In this document: positions 1 through 9,459 of the stretch, piece by piece | Numbering within the stretch: the first letter of the stretch is position 1 | How the letters are laid out: every line of letters begins with the position of its first letter | Source: JACXTP01 sp963827905 | GTDB lineage: Archaea > Thermoplasmatota > Thermoplasmata > Methanomassiliicoccales > UBA472 | Length of the DNA: 64,000 bases | Assembly: GCA_963827905.1 (NCBI GenBank) | Contig: CAWHCB010000002.1 | Coordinates: 62,001 to 126,000 of the forward strand | Reading direction: 5' to 3' | Program-made: the position numbers and the translations under genes | Notes under the pieces: model-generated | What the model saw: only the letters and a program-made list of their open reading frames with translations | Told to the model about the DNA's origin: nothing | Database searches by the model: none

Positions 1-27
1 CGGCGATTAACATAGGAGGAGAGTTCG

Positions 28-495
28 ATGGACGCAGTTGAAATGGCGGAAGTTGGCGCAAAGGAATCTTGGCGGCGCACAAAGTACCTCATTGATTGCC
101 ACCGTCATATCGGTGCCGGACCGACCGTCGCCAAGCTGGAGGAATCTATCCACAGTCCCGCGGATTGCGGCGCCGTTCGCACCAAGCAGCCAGAATTGTT
201 TGCCAAGGCAATGAGTGAAGATGGCGTTGATAATTCCGAGCATTTGCTGCGGGCGATGGACAGGTATGGCGTCACGCATGCAATCGTCCAGACCGCGCCT
301 GGTAAAGGCATCACGGACCGAATGGTGCTGGATGCCGCCGAGAAGAGCGGAAGGCGATTCTTCCCGATCTACCGGCCCGAGGCCGTGTCGTCCGCAGCCG
401 CCAAGGGCGATCTTGGAACGGGCTCGCATGAAGACATTGCCCGGCTTGTAAGTCAAGTGGCCGATGAACTCCAGAGTCCTATTCACTCCGCCTAA
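28..495 (+). CDS. Truncated amidohydrolase-2-like protein
   Basis: The 155-residue product carries the N-terminal metal-binding signature of the amidohydrolase-2 (TIM-barrel metal-dependent hydrolase) family, seen as LIDCHRHIGAG near residues 21-31, followed by a segment resembling the first barrel strands (THAIVQTAPG). Family members are usually close to twice this length, so the C-terminal half with the remaining metal ligands is missing and the product is probably inactive. An AGGAGGAG ribosome site sits 6 nt before the ATG. The last 14 codons look like sequence from a different gene: read in another frame they give LFTPPKKD and a stop, matching the C-terminus of the sulfatase downstream. 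I infer a deletion junction inside this gene. Confidence 0.5.
   Translation: MDAVEMAEVGAKESWRRTKYLIDCHRHIGAGPTVAKLEESIHSPADCGAVRTKQPELFAKAMSEDGVDNSEHLLRAMDRYGVTHAIVQTAPGKGITDRMVLDAAEKSGRRFFPIYRPEAVSSAAAKGDLGTGSHEDIARLVSQVADELQSPIHSA
478..492 (+). repeat. 15-bp direct repeat, copy 1
   Basis: CCTATTCACTCCGCC occurs here at the 3' end of the amidohydrolase fragment and again at 2135-2149 in the 3' end of the sulfatase gene. The two copies flank almost the whole sulfatase gene. Confidence 0.8.
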
Positions 496-529
496 AAAGG
501 ATTAACAAAAGTAACTAAGGAGAGAAATC

Positions 530-2171
530 ATGAACAAGAAACCCAACATCCTGATGATCGTGACCGATCAGGAATATGCCCACCAGTCCATGCCGGCGGA
601 ATTTGCTTTGCACGCCCGGGACCGCATTCGCGCCCGCGGGGTCACGTTCAACCATCACCATTGCACCACCACCGTGTGCACCCCTTCTCGATCGGTGATG
701 CTGACGGGCCGGCATACGCCGCACACCCGCATGTTTGACAACACCAATTTCGCCTGGATCGACGACATGAAGGCCGATCCGAAAACCTTGCCCACCATCG
801 GCCATATGCTCCGCGATCTGGGCTATCACACCGTCTACAAGGGCAAGTGGCACCTCTCGGAGATCCCCGCCAAGGGCTCCCATGCGGCGATGGAACCCTA
901 CGGTTTTTCCGAGTATCAGGACTGGGGCGATGCGCAGGGCGAGCCTATGGATGGAATCAAGAAGGATCCGCTGATTGCGACCGAAGCCGTGGACTGGCTG
1001 GAAAAGCGCGCCTCTCAAGTCGCCGCCGCCAAACCCTGGTTCATGAGCGTGAACTTCGTTAACCCGCACGATGTGATGTTTTTTGACACCGACGGGGAAG
1101 GAACGGTCCAGGCCAAAAGCATGTTCCCGATCTTCAGCGCGCCGGATACGCCGCTGTACCGCCAGAAATGGAAGACCAGTCTGCCGGCCTCGTTCTTTGA
1201 CGACCTGGAGGGGCAGCCGCCGGCCGTCCGCAGTTACAAGCGCCTGTGTGACGTGTACTATGGCCAGATTCCGGAGGAACGCCGGGACATGTGGCACAAC
1301 CACGTTAATTACTACCTCAACTGCCTTCTCGACGTGGACCGTCACATCGGGGCGGTGCTGGATGCGCTGGAAGCGAGCGGCCAGGCCGACAACACGATAG
1401 TCATCTTTACGGCGGATCACGGCGAGCAGGGCGGTGCCCATCACCTGCGCCAGAAGGGCAGCGTGGCGTTTCAGGAGACCGTCAACGTGCCGCTGGTGAT
1501 TGCCGATCCGCGCCACCCCGGCGGAAACCGGACGGATGCGGTGGGATCGCATCTCGATCTGGTACCCACGATCCTGGCGTTTGCCGGCCTGTCGGAGAAC
1601 GAGCGGCGGAAGCGCTACCCGCTCCTGAAAGGCCATGACCTCTCGAACGTGGTGCGCGATCCCGCTGCTGTCGGGCCCCGCGGCAGCAGCGAGAAGCCCG
1701 GCCTGGGCTGCCTGATGACTTACGACATGATCGCCACCATCGATGCGGAATGGTTCAGCCGCAACGCGCCCAGGGTGTTTGATGCACGCCGCCGCCCAGG
1801 CCGGGAAGGAGTTTCACCGCGGTAGGGAGGCGTTCAAAGGCCTCATCAACGAGATCGGTATGCCGGATCCTGAAAAGCGCGAACTGTTCCGCGGCGTGTT
1901 CGATGGCCGCTACAAGCTGGTCCGCTACTTCGGGCTGGGCAACTACAACCTGCCCGCATCGGTCCAGCAGCTTCTGGCCGACAACGACGTCGCCCTCTAC
2001 GATCTGTTACTGGATCCTGAGGAAATGGACAATCTGGCCAACCCGGCCAATCCCAAATACAGTGAAGAATTGTTAGCGGCCATGAACCAAAAACTCAATG
2101 CGCTGATTGATGAGGAGGTTGGGGAAGACAAAGCCCTATTCACTCCGCCGAAAGAAGGTCCGCAGAAGTGA
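530..2171 (+). CDS. Sulfatase (formylglycine-dependent, Cys type), one frameshift
   Basis: This is a sulfatase/alkaline phosphatase superfamily hydrolase that would cleave sulfate esters. The N-terminal metal site (LMIVTDQ, residues 8-14) is followed by the sulfatase signature CTPSR at residues 50-54, where Cys50 would be oxidised to formylglycine by a maturase. TADHGEQGGAHH near residue 293 gives the second Asp-His metal pair. The frame breaks near 1780; the C-terminal 130 residues (EEMDNLANP and onward) continue in another frame to 2171. No signal peptide is seen, so a cytoplasmic enzyme is likely. A strong AAGGAG site precedes the ATG. No sulfatase-maturing enzyme is in the window. Codon use and ribosome sites look bacterial compared with the rest of the window. 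Confidence 0.85.
2135..2149 (+). repeat. 15-bp direct repeat, copy 2
   Basis: Second copy of CCTATTCACTCCGCC, inside the sulfatase C-terminal codons (ALFTPP). See the copy at 478-492. Confidence 0.8.
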
Positions 2172-2318
2172 ATTGGAAATCGTCGGTCCAGCCCCGCGTG
2201 TAACGCCTTCAACGGCCAGGTCAAGGGCGTACCGCTCGCGGTTGCCGAAGATGCCGAGGGTGTGGATCACTTGGTCGACCCGGAGCACGCCCTGCGCATT
2301 GCGATGGCACGGCAGTAA
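2172..2318 (+). pseudogene. Possible 3' gene fragment, unrecognised
   Basis: An open frame with no start codon follows the sulfatase stop directly and ends at TAA 2316-2318. It contains a protein-like stretch (FNGQVKGVPLAVAEDAEGVD, then HLVDPEHALRIAMARQ). I do not recognise the family. It may be the tail of another gene of the same foreign segment, brought next to the sulfatase by deletion. Confidence 0.3.
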
Positions 2319-2428
2319 GAGATCAATAGCTATGGTTGCGCGGCGCATGCGTTGCCGCGAAACCCTGGCGGGCAATCCTCATCAGCCAAAAGACATGATG
2401 CCAATGGCCCCACTACCCCCCAGGACGG

Positions 2429-3158
2429 CGGACCGAGGCGGACATACGCGCAATCATCATCTGGATGGATGAACTGGGGCATGACAACGCCTACAAAGCG
2501 AAGAACCTCTGGTTCGTCAAGTCGATCTGTGAATATGGCGGCAAAGGCGTGTTCACGAAGATGAAGGCGGACGGGATCGAGCTCCCCAGGAAGACACCGA
2601 AGGACCTTCACCCCTTGACCGAGGAGGAGCTGCACAAGATCCTCATGAAGGCCGAGGAGTTGGAGGGATGGAACGGTGAGGTCGCCCGGTTCCTGGCCTG
2701 GATGTACCCCTATACGGGACTTCGGGCTAGCGAGCTCAGGCAGGCCCATCTTGCGGACCTCGACACGCGGAAGTGGACCATCTGGGTACGCCACCCCAAA
2801 GGAGAGAAGCGGTATGCCAGGCAGCGGACCGCCCCCATACCCCCACCGGCGCGGGAGGCGGTAAAGAGGTTCCTGGAAGCCCGAAAGAAGAGGATGGAGA
2901 GCAAAGGGCATCGTGAACGAGGCTCTGATCCCTGCCCATCATGGCGGCTTCTATTCGTCCAACGGCTTCCGCCGCATGAAGGCAGGCCTGGAGGCGAAGG
3001 TGAACCTGGACCTGGAGGCGGACATATCGTTCAACCTCAAGGGCTTCCGCGCCACCTTCTGCCAACAGAGCATCGACCGTGGCGCGAAGATCGACGCCGT
3101 GGCCGTGGCGATGGGGCACGCCTCAACGCAAACGACAGAGACCTACTACGGCGCATGA
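2429..3158 (+). pseudogene. Tyrosine recombinase/integrase, N-terminus missing, one frameshift
   Basis: The readable protein begins inside the N-terminal SAM-like DNA-binding domain (RTEADIRAIIIWMDELGHDN) and has no matching upstream residues in any frame. The catalytic domain holds the first Arg in YTGLRASELRQ, a Lys region in HPKGEKRYARQRT, then after a frameshift near 2910 the box FNLKGFRATFCQ (in place of the usual HxLRH), the GH pair in AMGHAST and the nucleophile Tyr in TETYYGA. Such integrases belong to archaeal mobile elements. The break at about 2425 coincides with the end of the bacterial-looking segment, so it is either an insertion point or an assembly junction. No attachment site or tRNA is nearby. 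Confidence 0.75.
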
Positions 3159-3308
3159 AAGGAGAAAAGGCGCTCGCCGACCTGAACGCGGTATGGTCCG
3201 ATAAACCGCCCGCGGACATGGGTCTGGCCATGAAGTATCATGAGAAAAGTGGAGCCAGGCACGAAAGGGGCCTGATTGAACGAAAAAACGAGATCACTGG
3301 ATATGGTT

Positions 3309-3662
3309 AGGGCGGGAACCCCTCTTCGCGCCATTATCCTATCCAGGCATCCTTTTATTTCTCTGTTTAGCCACATTCATACGGAAGTCTGTTAGGTGAG
3401 CCGCCCGATTCATCACTTGAGCCCGATTCTAGGGAAGGGGTGTTCAAGCATACCTATTACCACCGTGGATGAATGGGACCAAACATCACTTTTTTCCTGA
3501 TGTTCTCGCCAGGTTCTAATTGATCCCTCAGATGGATCACGGAACCATTCCTTCGGATTTTCAATATCGTCGCGGTAGTCGATCGTTTAGCCATACGGGA
3601 TTTCAGATGTGTTCGGTGGCAGATTATTTTAACTCCCATTAAGATTACTGGCCGGTGATATT
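3309..3662. other. Intergenic region after the integrase
   Basis: About 350 nt with lower coding character. A 60-codon minus-strand frame (3457-3639, with RRNGSVIHLRDQLEPGE) is open, but it has no ribosome site I can see and no recognised family, so I do not call it a gene. No att-like repeat was recognised. Confidence 0.4.
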
Positions 3663-4310
3663 TTGGATTTTCCCAGATGCGATAGATGTGGCGACGCCGG
3701 TTGCAAGGTCGGCGAACCAGGCAAGTTCAAGGACTGCCCGACCAATATTTCGGAAATCACTCGGGAGGAGATCGTAGAGCGTTACCACGATCCGGAGACC
3801 CAACACCTGATGAAGACCGCCGCCAAGGTGGAGCGAGGCACCCTCCAGCCGGTGAACGGGGTACTGACCCCGATCAGGCCGCGCATATCAGAGATCATGG
3901 CATTCGCCGACCAGATGGGGTGGAAAAAGATCGGCGTGGCGTTCTGCCTGGCCGCCCGGGACGAGGGCATCAAGCTCACCAAAGTCCTGGAGGCAAGGGG
4001 TTTCGAGGTATGCTCGGTCATCTGCCGCAACTTCTCAATGAAGAAGGGAGAGTTCGACATTCCTAAAGAGGATTGCATAAAGAGCGAGAACGAATCGGTA
4101 TGCAACCCGGTGTATCAGGCAGAGCTGCTCAATGAAGCCGGGACCCAGCTGAACATCGTCCTAGGTCTATGCGTCGGTCATGACATGTTGTTCACCAAGA
4201 ACTCCAAAGCCTACGTTACCACTCTTTCGGTCAAGGACCGAATGACCGGTAATAACGCCATCGCGCCGCTGTACTCGGGATTCTTTACCGAGATCCTGAA
4301 GAAATACTAA
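3663..4310 (+). CDS. DUF1847 family metal-binding protein
   Basis: A 215-residue soluble protein with the DUF1847 layout: an N-terminal Cys cluster (CDRCGDAGCKVGE, residues 6-18, then DCP) followed by an alpha/beta domain with conserved segments KIGVAFCLAARDEG and LGLCVGHDMLFTK. The family occurs in methanogens and anaerobic bacteria, is thought to bind a metal or Fe-S centre, and has no established reaction. The start is TTG at 3663 with GGTGAT 7 nt upstream; no ATG fits the conserved N-terminus. It stands alone, without an operon partner. Confidence 0.8.
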   Translation: MDFPRCDRCGDAGCKVGEPGKFKDCPTNISEITREEIVERYHDPETQHLMKTAAKVERGTLQPVNGVLTPIRPRISEIMAFADQMGWKKIGVAFCLAARDEGIKLTKVLEARGFEVCSVICRNFSMKKGEFDIPKEDCIKSENESVCNPVYQAELLNEAGTQLNIVLGLCVGHDMLFTKNSKAYVTTLSVKDRMTGNNAIAPLYSGFFTEILKKY

Positions 4311-4580
4311 GATTGGGGCGCTGCCCCGGATTTTTTTTATCTTGATAGCTCCACTTCCAAGTCTAGCCTTCAAAATTAAGTGCGATATGAGATGTGGATG
4401 GTGCAGGATCTTCGTATCGCTAAAAGGTGTCAGTAACATCGGTCGAATGGTTAGATGAGGGAAGGAGGACATTTTTCTGATGATACAGAATGAACGATGA
4501 TCTAGCTACCCACCATCGGTATCCGCGGGACTGTCCCCCTCATTAGTCATGAATAATATAGGATGAGCGAATAGGGCAAC

Positions 4581-5892
4581 GTGCGTTTCTACATAGAGAC
4601 CTATGGCTGCACCATGAACCAAGGCGAGAGCCATGACCTGGCCCTGGCCTTGATGTCCTTAGGGCACCAACGGATCGATGATGAGCGCGACGCGGACGTA
4701 GTTTTGATCAACACGTGTGTTGTGATCAAGCCGACCGAGACCAAGATCATGCGGCGGCTGCGTCAGTTGAACCAGACCGGTAAATCCTTGGTCATCGCAG
4801 GGTGCATCCCCGCGGTGGCCGGCGACACGCTATCTACGGAATTCCCTGGCTCGATCAGGATCGCGCCTTCGCAATACGGTGAATTCAAGGAACTAGCCCG
4901 GTCAAGGTTTGGGGAGGGTGACAGCTCATTGCCTACCATTCCAGGTCCGAGCACAATCGGTGTCATTCCCATCTCCCAGGGCTGTCTAGGCAATTGCAGC
5001 TATTGCCTGACCAAGAAGGCCAGAGGAGACCTATCCAGCTACCCAAAGGAAATGATTGTGACAAAGTTGAGATCGCTGTTGGAGCGAGGTGCAAAAGAGG
5101 TCCAGGTCACGGCCCAGGACACTGGTTGCTATGGTCTCGATATAGGGTCCGACCTGGGGGACTTGCTGTCGACCATCCAGTCGGTCGAAGGAGACTTCAT
5201 GGTGCGAGTGGGGATGATGAACCCCGACAGCCTCGATATGGTGGATGGAAAGGTCCAAAAAGCCTGGGCGGGGGACAAGGTCTACAAATTCCTCCATCTC
5301 CCCGTCCAAAGCGGAAGTGACAACATCCTAAGGACGATGAAGCGAGGGTATTCCGCCCGGACCTTCGAGGCCCAGGTCACCTCCTTCCGATGCGTATCAT
5401 CCAAGGATGTCGCTTTCGACCGACATAATAACAGGATTTCCGGGGGAGACGGACGATGACCACAGGGCATCGGTCGACCTCATCGAAAGGGTGCGGCCCA
5501 GCATAGTCAACGTCACCAGGTTCTCCCCCCGTCCGGGAACGCCGGCCGCCAAGGCCAAGGGTCAAGTGGCCGGATGGGTCTCCAAGGAGCGGTCGAGGGA
5601 GATGACGGAGGTCCGTTTCAAATTATCCAGTGAGTTCTATCAGCAATTCCTCGGTGAGGAAACCTCCATCCTCTTGACCGAAAAGGGCAAGGGGGATTCG
5701 CTGGTTGGACGAAACGTCGAGTATGCCCCGATCGCGATCAACGCTCCCCCAAGCAAACTCGGGGAGTGGGTCCAGGTCAAGGTCACTGGTGCGGCCTCCA
5801 CACACCTTTTGGGTCGCTCCGACATTAAACGTCCACTAATGGTAATAAATAGACGAATTGGCATTGGCTTTCCCGCTAGCCCCGTAGTGTAG
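4581..5892 (+). CDS. Threonylcarbamoyladenosine tRNA methylthiotransferase (e-MtaB type), frameshifted
   Basis: A radical SAM methylthiotransferase that would convert t6A37 to ms2t6A37 in ANN-decoding tRNAs. The N-terminal UPF0004 domain holds ETYGCTMNQGES, INTCVV and IAGCIPA (three cluster-binding Cys). The radical SAM site is QGCLGNCSYCLTKK near residue 138, and the later box STDIITGFPGETD follows a frameshift at about 5390. A C-terminal TRAM-like segment ends with THLLGR. The archaeal/eukaryotic branch is supported by length and by the neighbouring KEOPS subunit gene. GTG start; a TATA-like AATAATATA lies about 25 nt upstream, so the mRNA may be leaderless. The open frame runs 15 nt into tRNA-Gln and over its promoter, so the true stop may lie earlier, after a second undetected indel near 5820. 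Confidence 0.85.
5842..5852 (+). promoter_or_regulatory. TATA-like element of tRNA-Gln
   Basis: GTAATAAATAG lies about 26-37 nt before the tRNA-Gln 5' end, the spacing expected for an archaeal TATA box. It falls inside the extended reading frame of the methylthiotransferase. Confidence 0.45.
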
Positions 5893-5950
5893 TGGTCAAT
5901 CATGCTGGCCTTTGGAGCCGGCGACGTCAGTTCGAATCTGACCGGGGCTA
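5878..5950 (+). tRNA. tRNA-Gln (anticodon TTG)
   Basis: A full cloverleaf can be drawn: acceptor AGCCCCG with CGGGGCT, anticodon arm CTGGC-CTTTGGA-GCCGG giving anticodon TTG, T-arm GTCAG-TTCGAAT-CTGAC and discriminator A at 5950. CCA is not encoded. It sits between the methylthiotransferase and pcc1 genes. Confidence 0.95.
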
Positions 5951-5974
5951 CCTCCCTGTTCAGGAAGAATAGCG

Positions 5975-6199
5975 ATGACGGTGACATGCCATATCGAGAT
6001 CGAGACGAAAGGTCAGGAGCAGGCCGAGGCCATGGTCCGCTCCATCGAGCTCGACAACGGCCCCTACGCCATCACCAAGGCCGAGGGGAAGAACATCATC
6101 GTCGATGCCGAGGCCAAGAGCATGAGGTCCATGTTGCACACCTTGGATGACCTTCTGGCCTGCCTGCGCGTGGCCGAAGGCGCCAGCGACCTTAAGTGA
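5975..6199 (+). CDS. pcc1: KEOPS complex subunit Pcc1
   Basis: A 74-residue protein with the compact alpha/beta fold pattern of Pcc1/CTAG: an N-terminal strand (TCHIEIETKGQEQA), a central SIELDNGPYAIT and a final helix (SMRSMLHTLDDLLACLRVAE). Pcc1 is the dimerisation subunit of KEOPS, which attaches threonylcarbamoyl to A37 of ANN-decoding tRNAs. The neighbouring methylthiotransferase would act on that product, and a Sua5-type synthase for its substrate lies at 51115. The stop codon ends at 6199, immediately next to the corrected stop of the convergent tgtA gene. Confidence 0.85.
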   Translation: MTVTCHIEIETKGQEQAEAMVRSIELDNGPYAITKAEGKNIIVDAEAKSMRSMLHTLDDLLACLRVAEGASDLK

Positions 6200-8150
6200 T
6201 CACTTGACCCCTTCGCGAACCTTTACCGCCAGCCCCTTCTTCAATGCCATCATCTCGTCCCTCACCAGGAGCGCTCTGCCGATGGCGATCGAGCTCATCC
6301 TTACTGTCGACCACCATCACCTCGTCCATCGGTCTGAGCTCAGGGTCGCATTCGATGACGAACTGGCACATGACGTTCTTGCCTTCCCGGTTGAAAGGGA
6401 CGGAATCGTCTTGCACGACCACCCGGAGCTTTGGGGCCTCCATCCCGGCCAGCAACCTTTTCGCACCAGGGGGGCGCAGTGTGAAGAAACCGTCATCGGC
6501 ACGCATCGAGACCACATGCTCACCGTCCACGATGACGTTCCTGATCTTGTCGGTGTTCCGCGATTTGACCAGCTCCACCTTTCCATTGAAAAGCGCCTCG
6601 GCCGCTCCGGTCCCGAACTGGTAATCTGCCACAGCCGCTATCTTGGCCTGGTCCAGGTCGAAACCGGTGCCTGGTTTGGACAGTGCGGAGAGCATGTCCA
6701 CCGTGCTCTCCTCGTCGTACATGCAGGACATGCCGTACTCCTGCCGGTGGGCCAGGTCCTCCATCGCCTCCCTGATGTGCTCCACCGTGTCCCGGTCGCG
6801 GTTCTGCGGGAAGAGCGATTGGGCGATCGGATATATCTCATCCAGTTCGATCGGGACCGGGCCGAACTCGCTCATCACGAAGAAATGTGAGTCGGCTACG
6901 GCGGACACCCTGCGCATATGCTCGGCCCAATGCCTGGAATAGGGCTTCTCACCATGCTCGAAGACCACCATCACCTCGGTCCCGGGCATGCGATAGCGCT
7001 CCTTGGTGCGCATCATGTAGCGATGCACGGACGGTCGGTCCAGCGATTCAGGTCCGGTGTAGAAGAACGCATGGTCCCGGCTGAGCGGTTCGAACCTCTC
7101 TAGATAATCCTTGTGCGCCTTCAGTCGGCGCAGGCCGTCCAGCAGCATCGGGTGCGAGCGGCATCTTCTCTCCGTCAGTTCCCAGATGTCGCCCTCGACG
7201 ATGGCCCGCTTCACGCGGTCCATCTCCCTCTTGGAGACATACAGGTTGTGACGGGCCAACAAGGGCCACCTTTCGCCAGGTTTCAAGGCTTTCAAGGACT
7301 CGATGTCGGTGGCGGAGCAGATCGGGCACTCGCAATCCAGGACCTTCATGTCCGCTAGGTGCAGTGTCCCGTCCGTGGAGATGTACCGATCATCCCGGGC
7401 GAACTTGGCATAGAGGGCGGAATCGAACATGTCGCAGCCCAAGAGGACGGCCAACGAGAACAGCATCGGATGTCCCGCACCGAACAGATGGACCGGCCGA
7501 TCAGGTGCCAGCCCCTTCTTGGCAGCGACGATGATGTCCACCAGGTCCGCGTAGCGGTAGCTCTCCATCAATGGCACCACCCCCCCGATGGGATGCACAT
7601 CCACCGCTATGTCGCGCATCTCCGCCGCGCACCTCTCCCTCAGGTCTGGGAAGACGGACCCCTGGACCACGCCGGCGAGCATCATCTCGCCCTTAAGGTT
7701 CGCGGCCTCCCTGGTCCTTTCCAATGTGACATCGACCGCCTCAGCGGTGCGCTGATAGCCCCATTCCGGTTCTGTGAATATGTCCAGCACGGTCCCGATG
7801 TCAGAACCTATCTGCCTCTGGAACGGCACGATCTCGTCGTTACGCACCTCCACCTCCCCGTACATGTGCGACTGGAAGGTACCCGAATCGGTCATGATGA
7901 CGCCAGGGAAATCGAGCATGCCATGAAGCCCTTTCTCTAGCGCCTCCCCCCTCATCTTCGCGTCGTTGCGTATGATGTAGGAATTGGTGATGATGGCCTG
8001 GAACCGGAATCGGTCATGCAGTTCCCGGGGCGTGATGGCTTCGAAGCGCGGGTTGACCACAGGTAAAAGGGCCGGGGTCTCCAGGGTGCCATGGGCGCTC
8101 TCCAACCGACCCATCCTGGCCAGTCCATCTCGGCGTGTTATCTCGAACAT
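6200..8150 (-). CDS. tgtA: tRNA-guanine(15) transglycosylase (archaeosine), frameshift near C-terminus
   Basis: TgtA exchanges G15 of archaeal tRNAs for preQ0 on the way to archaeosine. The N-terminal TGT barrel has the catalytic region VIMTDSGTFQ (about residues 84-93), substrate loop VVQGSV, PIGGVVPLMESYRY and HLFGAGHPM, and the zinc site CECPIC (about 273-278) with a downstream His. The C-terminal third contains the C2/C3 region and a PUA domain (VDGEHVVSMRADDGFF and following), so this is the full two-part archaeal form rather than a split TgtA/ArcS. One inserted base near 6285 derails the tail; the corrected end reads ALKKGLAVKVREGVK with stop at 6200, abutting the pcc1 stop. Confidence 0.95.
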
Positions 8151-8252
8151 CGAATCTGCAAGGGACTAGGGATTTAAAACCTATCTACCCGTCCCTGTCA
8201 CCTCTTGGGAAGCGATAAATATCGGATGCGAGGCTCTCCATAACTGGTCAAG

Positions 8253-8474
8253 ATGGACGAAGCCCTGCTCATGAAATGTCCCAAATGCGATATCATGATA
8301 ACTGTAGAGCCGGAGCTATGCCTGGAAGGGAGGCAGTTCAATTGCCCCATCTGTTCTGAGAGCATCAGCTTCAAAATGTCGAAGGAGGAGCTGGAAGAGC
8401 GGTTGGAAGAGGATAGGAGACGGAGGGAGAGGGAGTTGAAGAAACAGTTCCGTCTCGCCTTCGGGGACGTCTGA
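8253..8474 (+). CDS. Small zinc-ribbon protein
   Basis: A 73-residue protein with two CxxC knuckles (MKCPKCDIM and FNCPICSES) about 20 residues apart, then a charged helical tail (EELEERLEEDRRRRERELKK). This is a one-domain zinc ribbon with a probable coiled-coil tail; no specific family is recognised. ATAAATAT lies about 30 nt before the ATG, suggesting a nearly leaderless transcript divergent from tgtA. Confidence 0.65.
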   Translation: MDEALLMKCPKCDIMITVEPELCLEGRQFNCPICSESISFKMSKEELEERLEEDRRRRERELKKQFRLAFGDV

Positions 8475-8522
8475 GCGCACGCCCAACCTTTTTTAAGATA
8501 AATCCTTCTCACTAATCCGACC

Positions 8523-8885
8523 ATGGTGCAAATGGAGTACAAGATGGTGATCGCGGTCCGGAAGGACATCAAGCTCTCCGCCGGCAAGATGGCCGCCCAG
8601 GTGGCCCATGCGGCGGTGAATTGCGCCTTGCAATCGAAGCGGCGCGACCCAGACAGCTTCCAGGCCTGGTATGAGGAGGGCCAGAAGAAGGTGGTGGTCA
8701 AGGTGGCGGACCTGGCCGAGCTGCACGAGATACGCATGGACGCCGAGGCCGCAGGATTGGTATGCTCCCTGATCACCGATGCCGGACATACCGAACTTCC
8801 ACCTGGGACGGTCACTTGTCTAGGGGTCGGTCCAGCCCAGGAGCATAAGATCGACAAGGTCACCGGGCATCTCGGGCTGATGTGA
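8523..8885 (+). CDS. pth2: Peptidyl-tRNA hydrolase, Pth2 type
   Basis: A 120-residue archaeal/eukaryotic-type peptidyl-tRNA hydrolase that recycles tRNA from stalled peptidyl-tRNA. The whole family pattern is visible: KMVIAVRKDIKLSAGKMAAQ (with the basic catalytic residues), VAHAAV, the VVKVADLAEL strand-helix, LITDAGHTELPPGTVTCLGV and the closing IDKVTGHLGL. Length is normal. TTTAAGATAAAT lies about 20-32 nt before the ATG with no ribosome site, so a leaderless mRNA is likely. The DUF99 gene follows one base after the stop and is probably co-transcribed. Confidence 0.95.
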   Translation: MVQMEYKMVIAVRKDIKLSAGKMAAQVAHAAVNCALQSKRRDPDSFQAWYEEGQKKVVVKVADLAELHEIRMDAEAAGLVCSLITDAGHTELPPGTVTCLGVGPAQEHKIDKVTGHLGLM

Positions 8886-8886
8886 G

Positions 8887-9459
8887 ATGAAGGAGCAGGT
8901 GCGCGTCCTGGGCATCGACGACGCACCTTTCCGTTTCAATGAGGGCAGGGTGCCGGTGATAGGGGCCTTGATGCGAGGCCCTGACTATCTGGAGGCGGTG
9001 TTGGCCACCGAGGTCACGGTGGACGGCGATGATGCCAACCAGGCCATCGAGCGGATGGTCAATGGTTCGAGGTATAGGGACCAGATCGGATTGGTCATGA
9101 TGGATGGAGTGGCCCTTGGCGGTTTCAACGTGGTGGACATCGGGTCACTTCATGAGCGCACCGGCCTTCCATTCGCCACCATCACCCGGGATCGACCGGA
9201 CCTTGACGCCATCCGGTCCGCATTGCAAAAGCATTTTGAGGACTGGCAGGAAAGGATGGAGGTCATCTCCCGGCAGCCGATACATATGATAGATACTGAT
9301 TTTTCGCCGATATTCGCCACATTCGTCGGTGTCGATAAGGCCACCTTCGAGAGGATGGTGCGCCGGAGCACCGTGCGTGGGGCGATCCCAGAACCGCTCA
9401 GGGTGGCCCACCTCATCGCGACGGCATGGGTGAAGGGCGAGTCGCACGGAAGGGCCTAG
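8887..9459 (+). CDS. DUF99 family protein (endonuclease V-like fold)
   Basis: A 190-residue archaeal DUF99 protein. Diagnostic segments are VLGIDDAPFRF at the N-terminus, IGLVMMDGVALGGFNVVDI in the middle and GLPFATITRDRPD. DUF99 is structurally related to endonuclease V, but its substrate is unknown. It starts one base after the pth2 stop, and its stop overlaps by 3 nt the corrected stop of the convergent membrane-protein gene. Confidence 0.85.
   Translation: MKEQVRVLGIDDAPFRFNEGRVPVIGALMRGPDYLEAVLATEVTVDGDDANQAIERMVNGSRYRDQIGLVMMDGVALGGFNVVDIGSLHERTGLPFATITRDRPDLDAIRSALQKHFEDWQERMEVISRQPIHMIDTDFSPIFATFVGVDKATFERMVRRSTVRGAIPEPLRVAHLIATAWVKGESHGRA

Noticed and set aside
3457..3639. Minus-strand 60-codon frame after the integrase
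   Set aside because: No ribosome site, family or partner visible; kept only as a remark in the intergenic entry.
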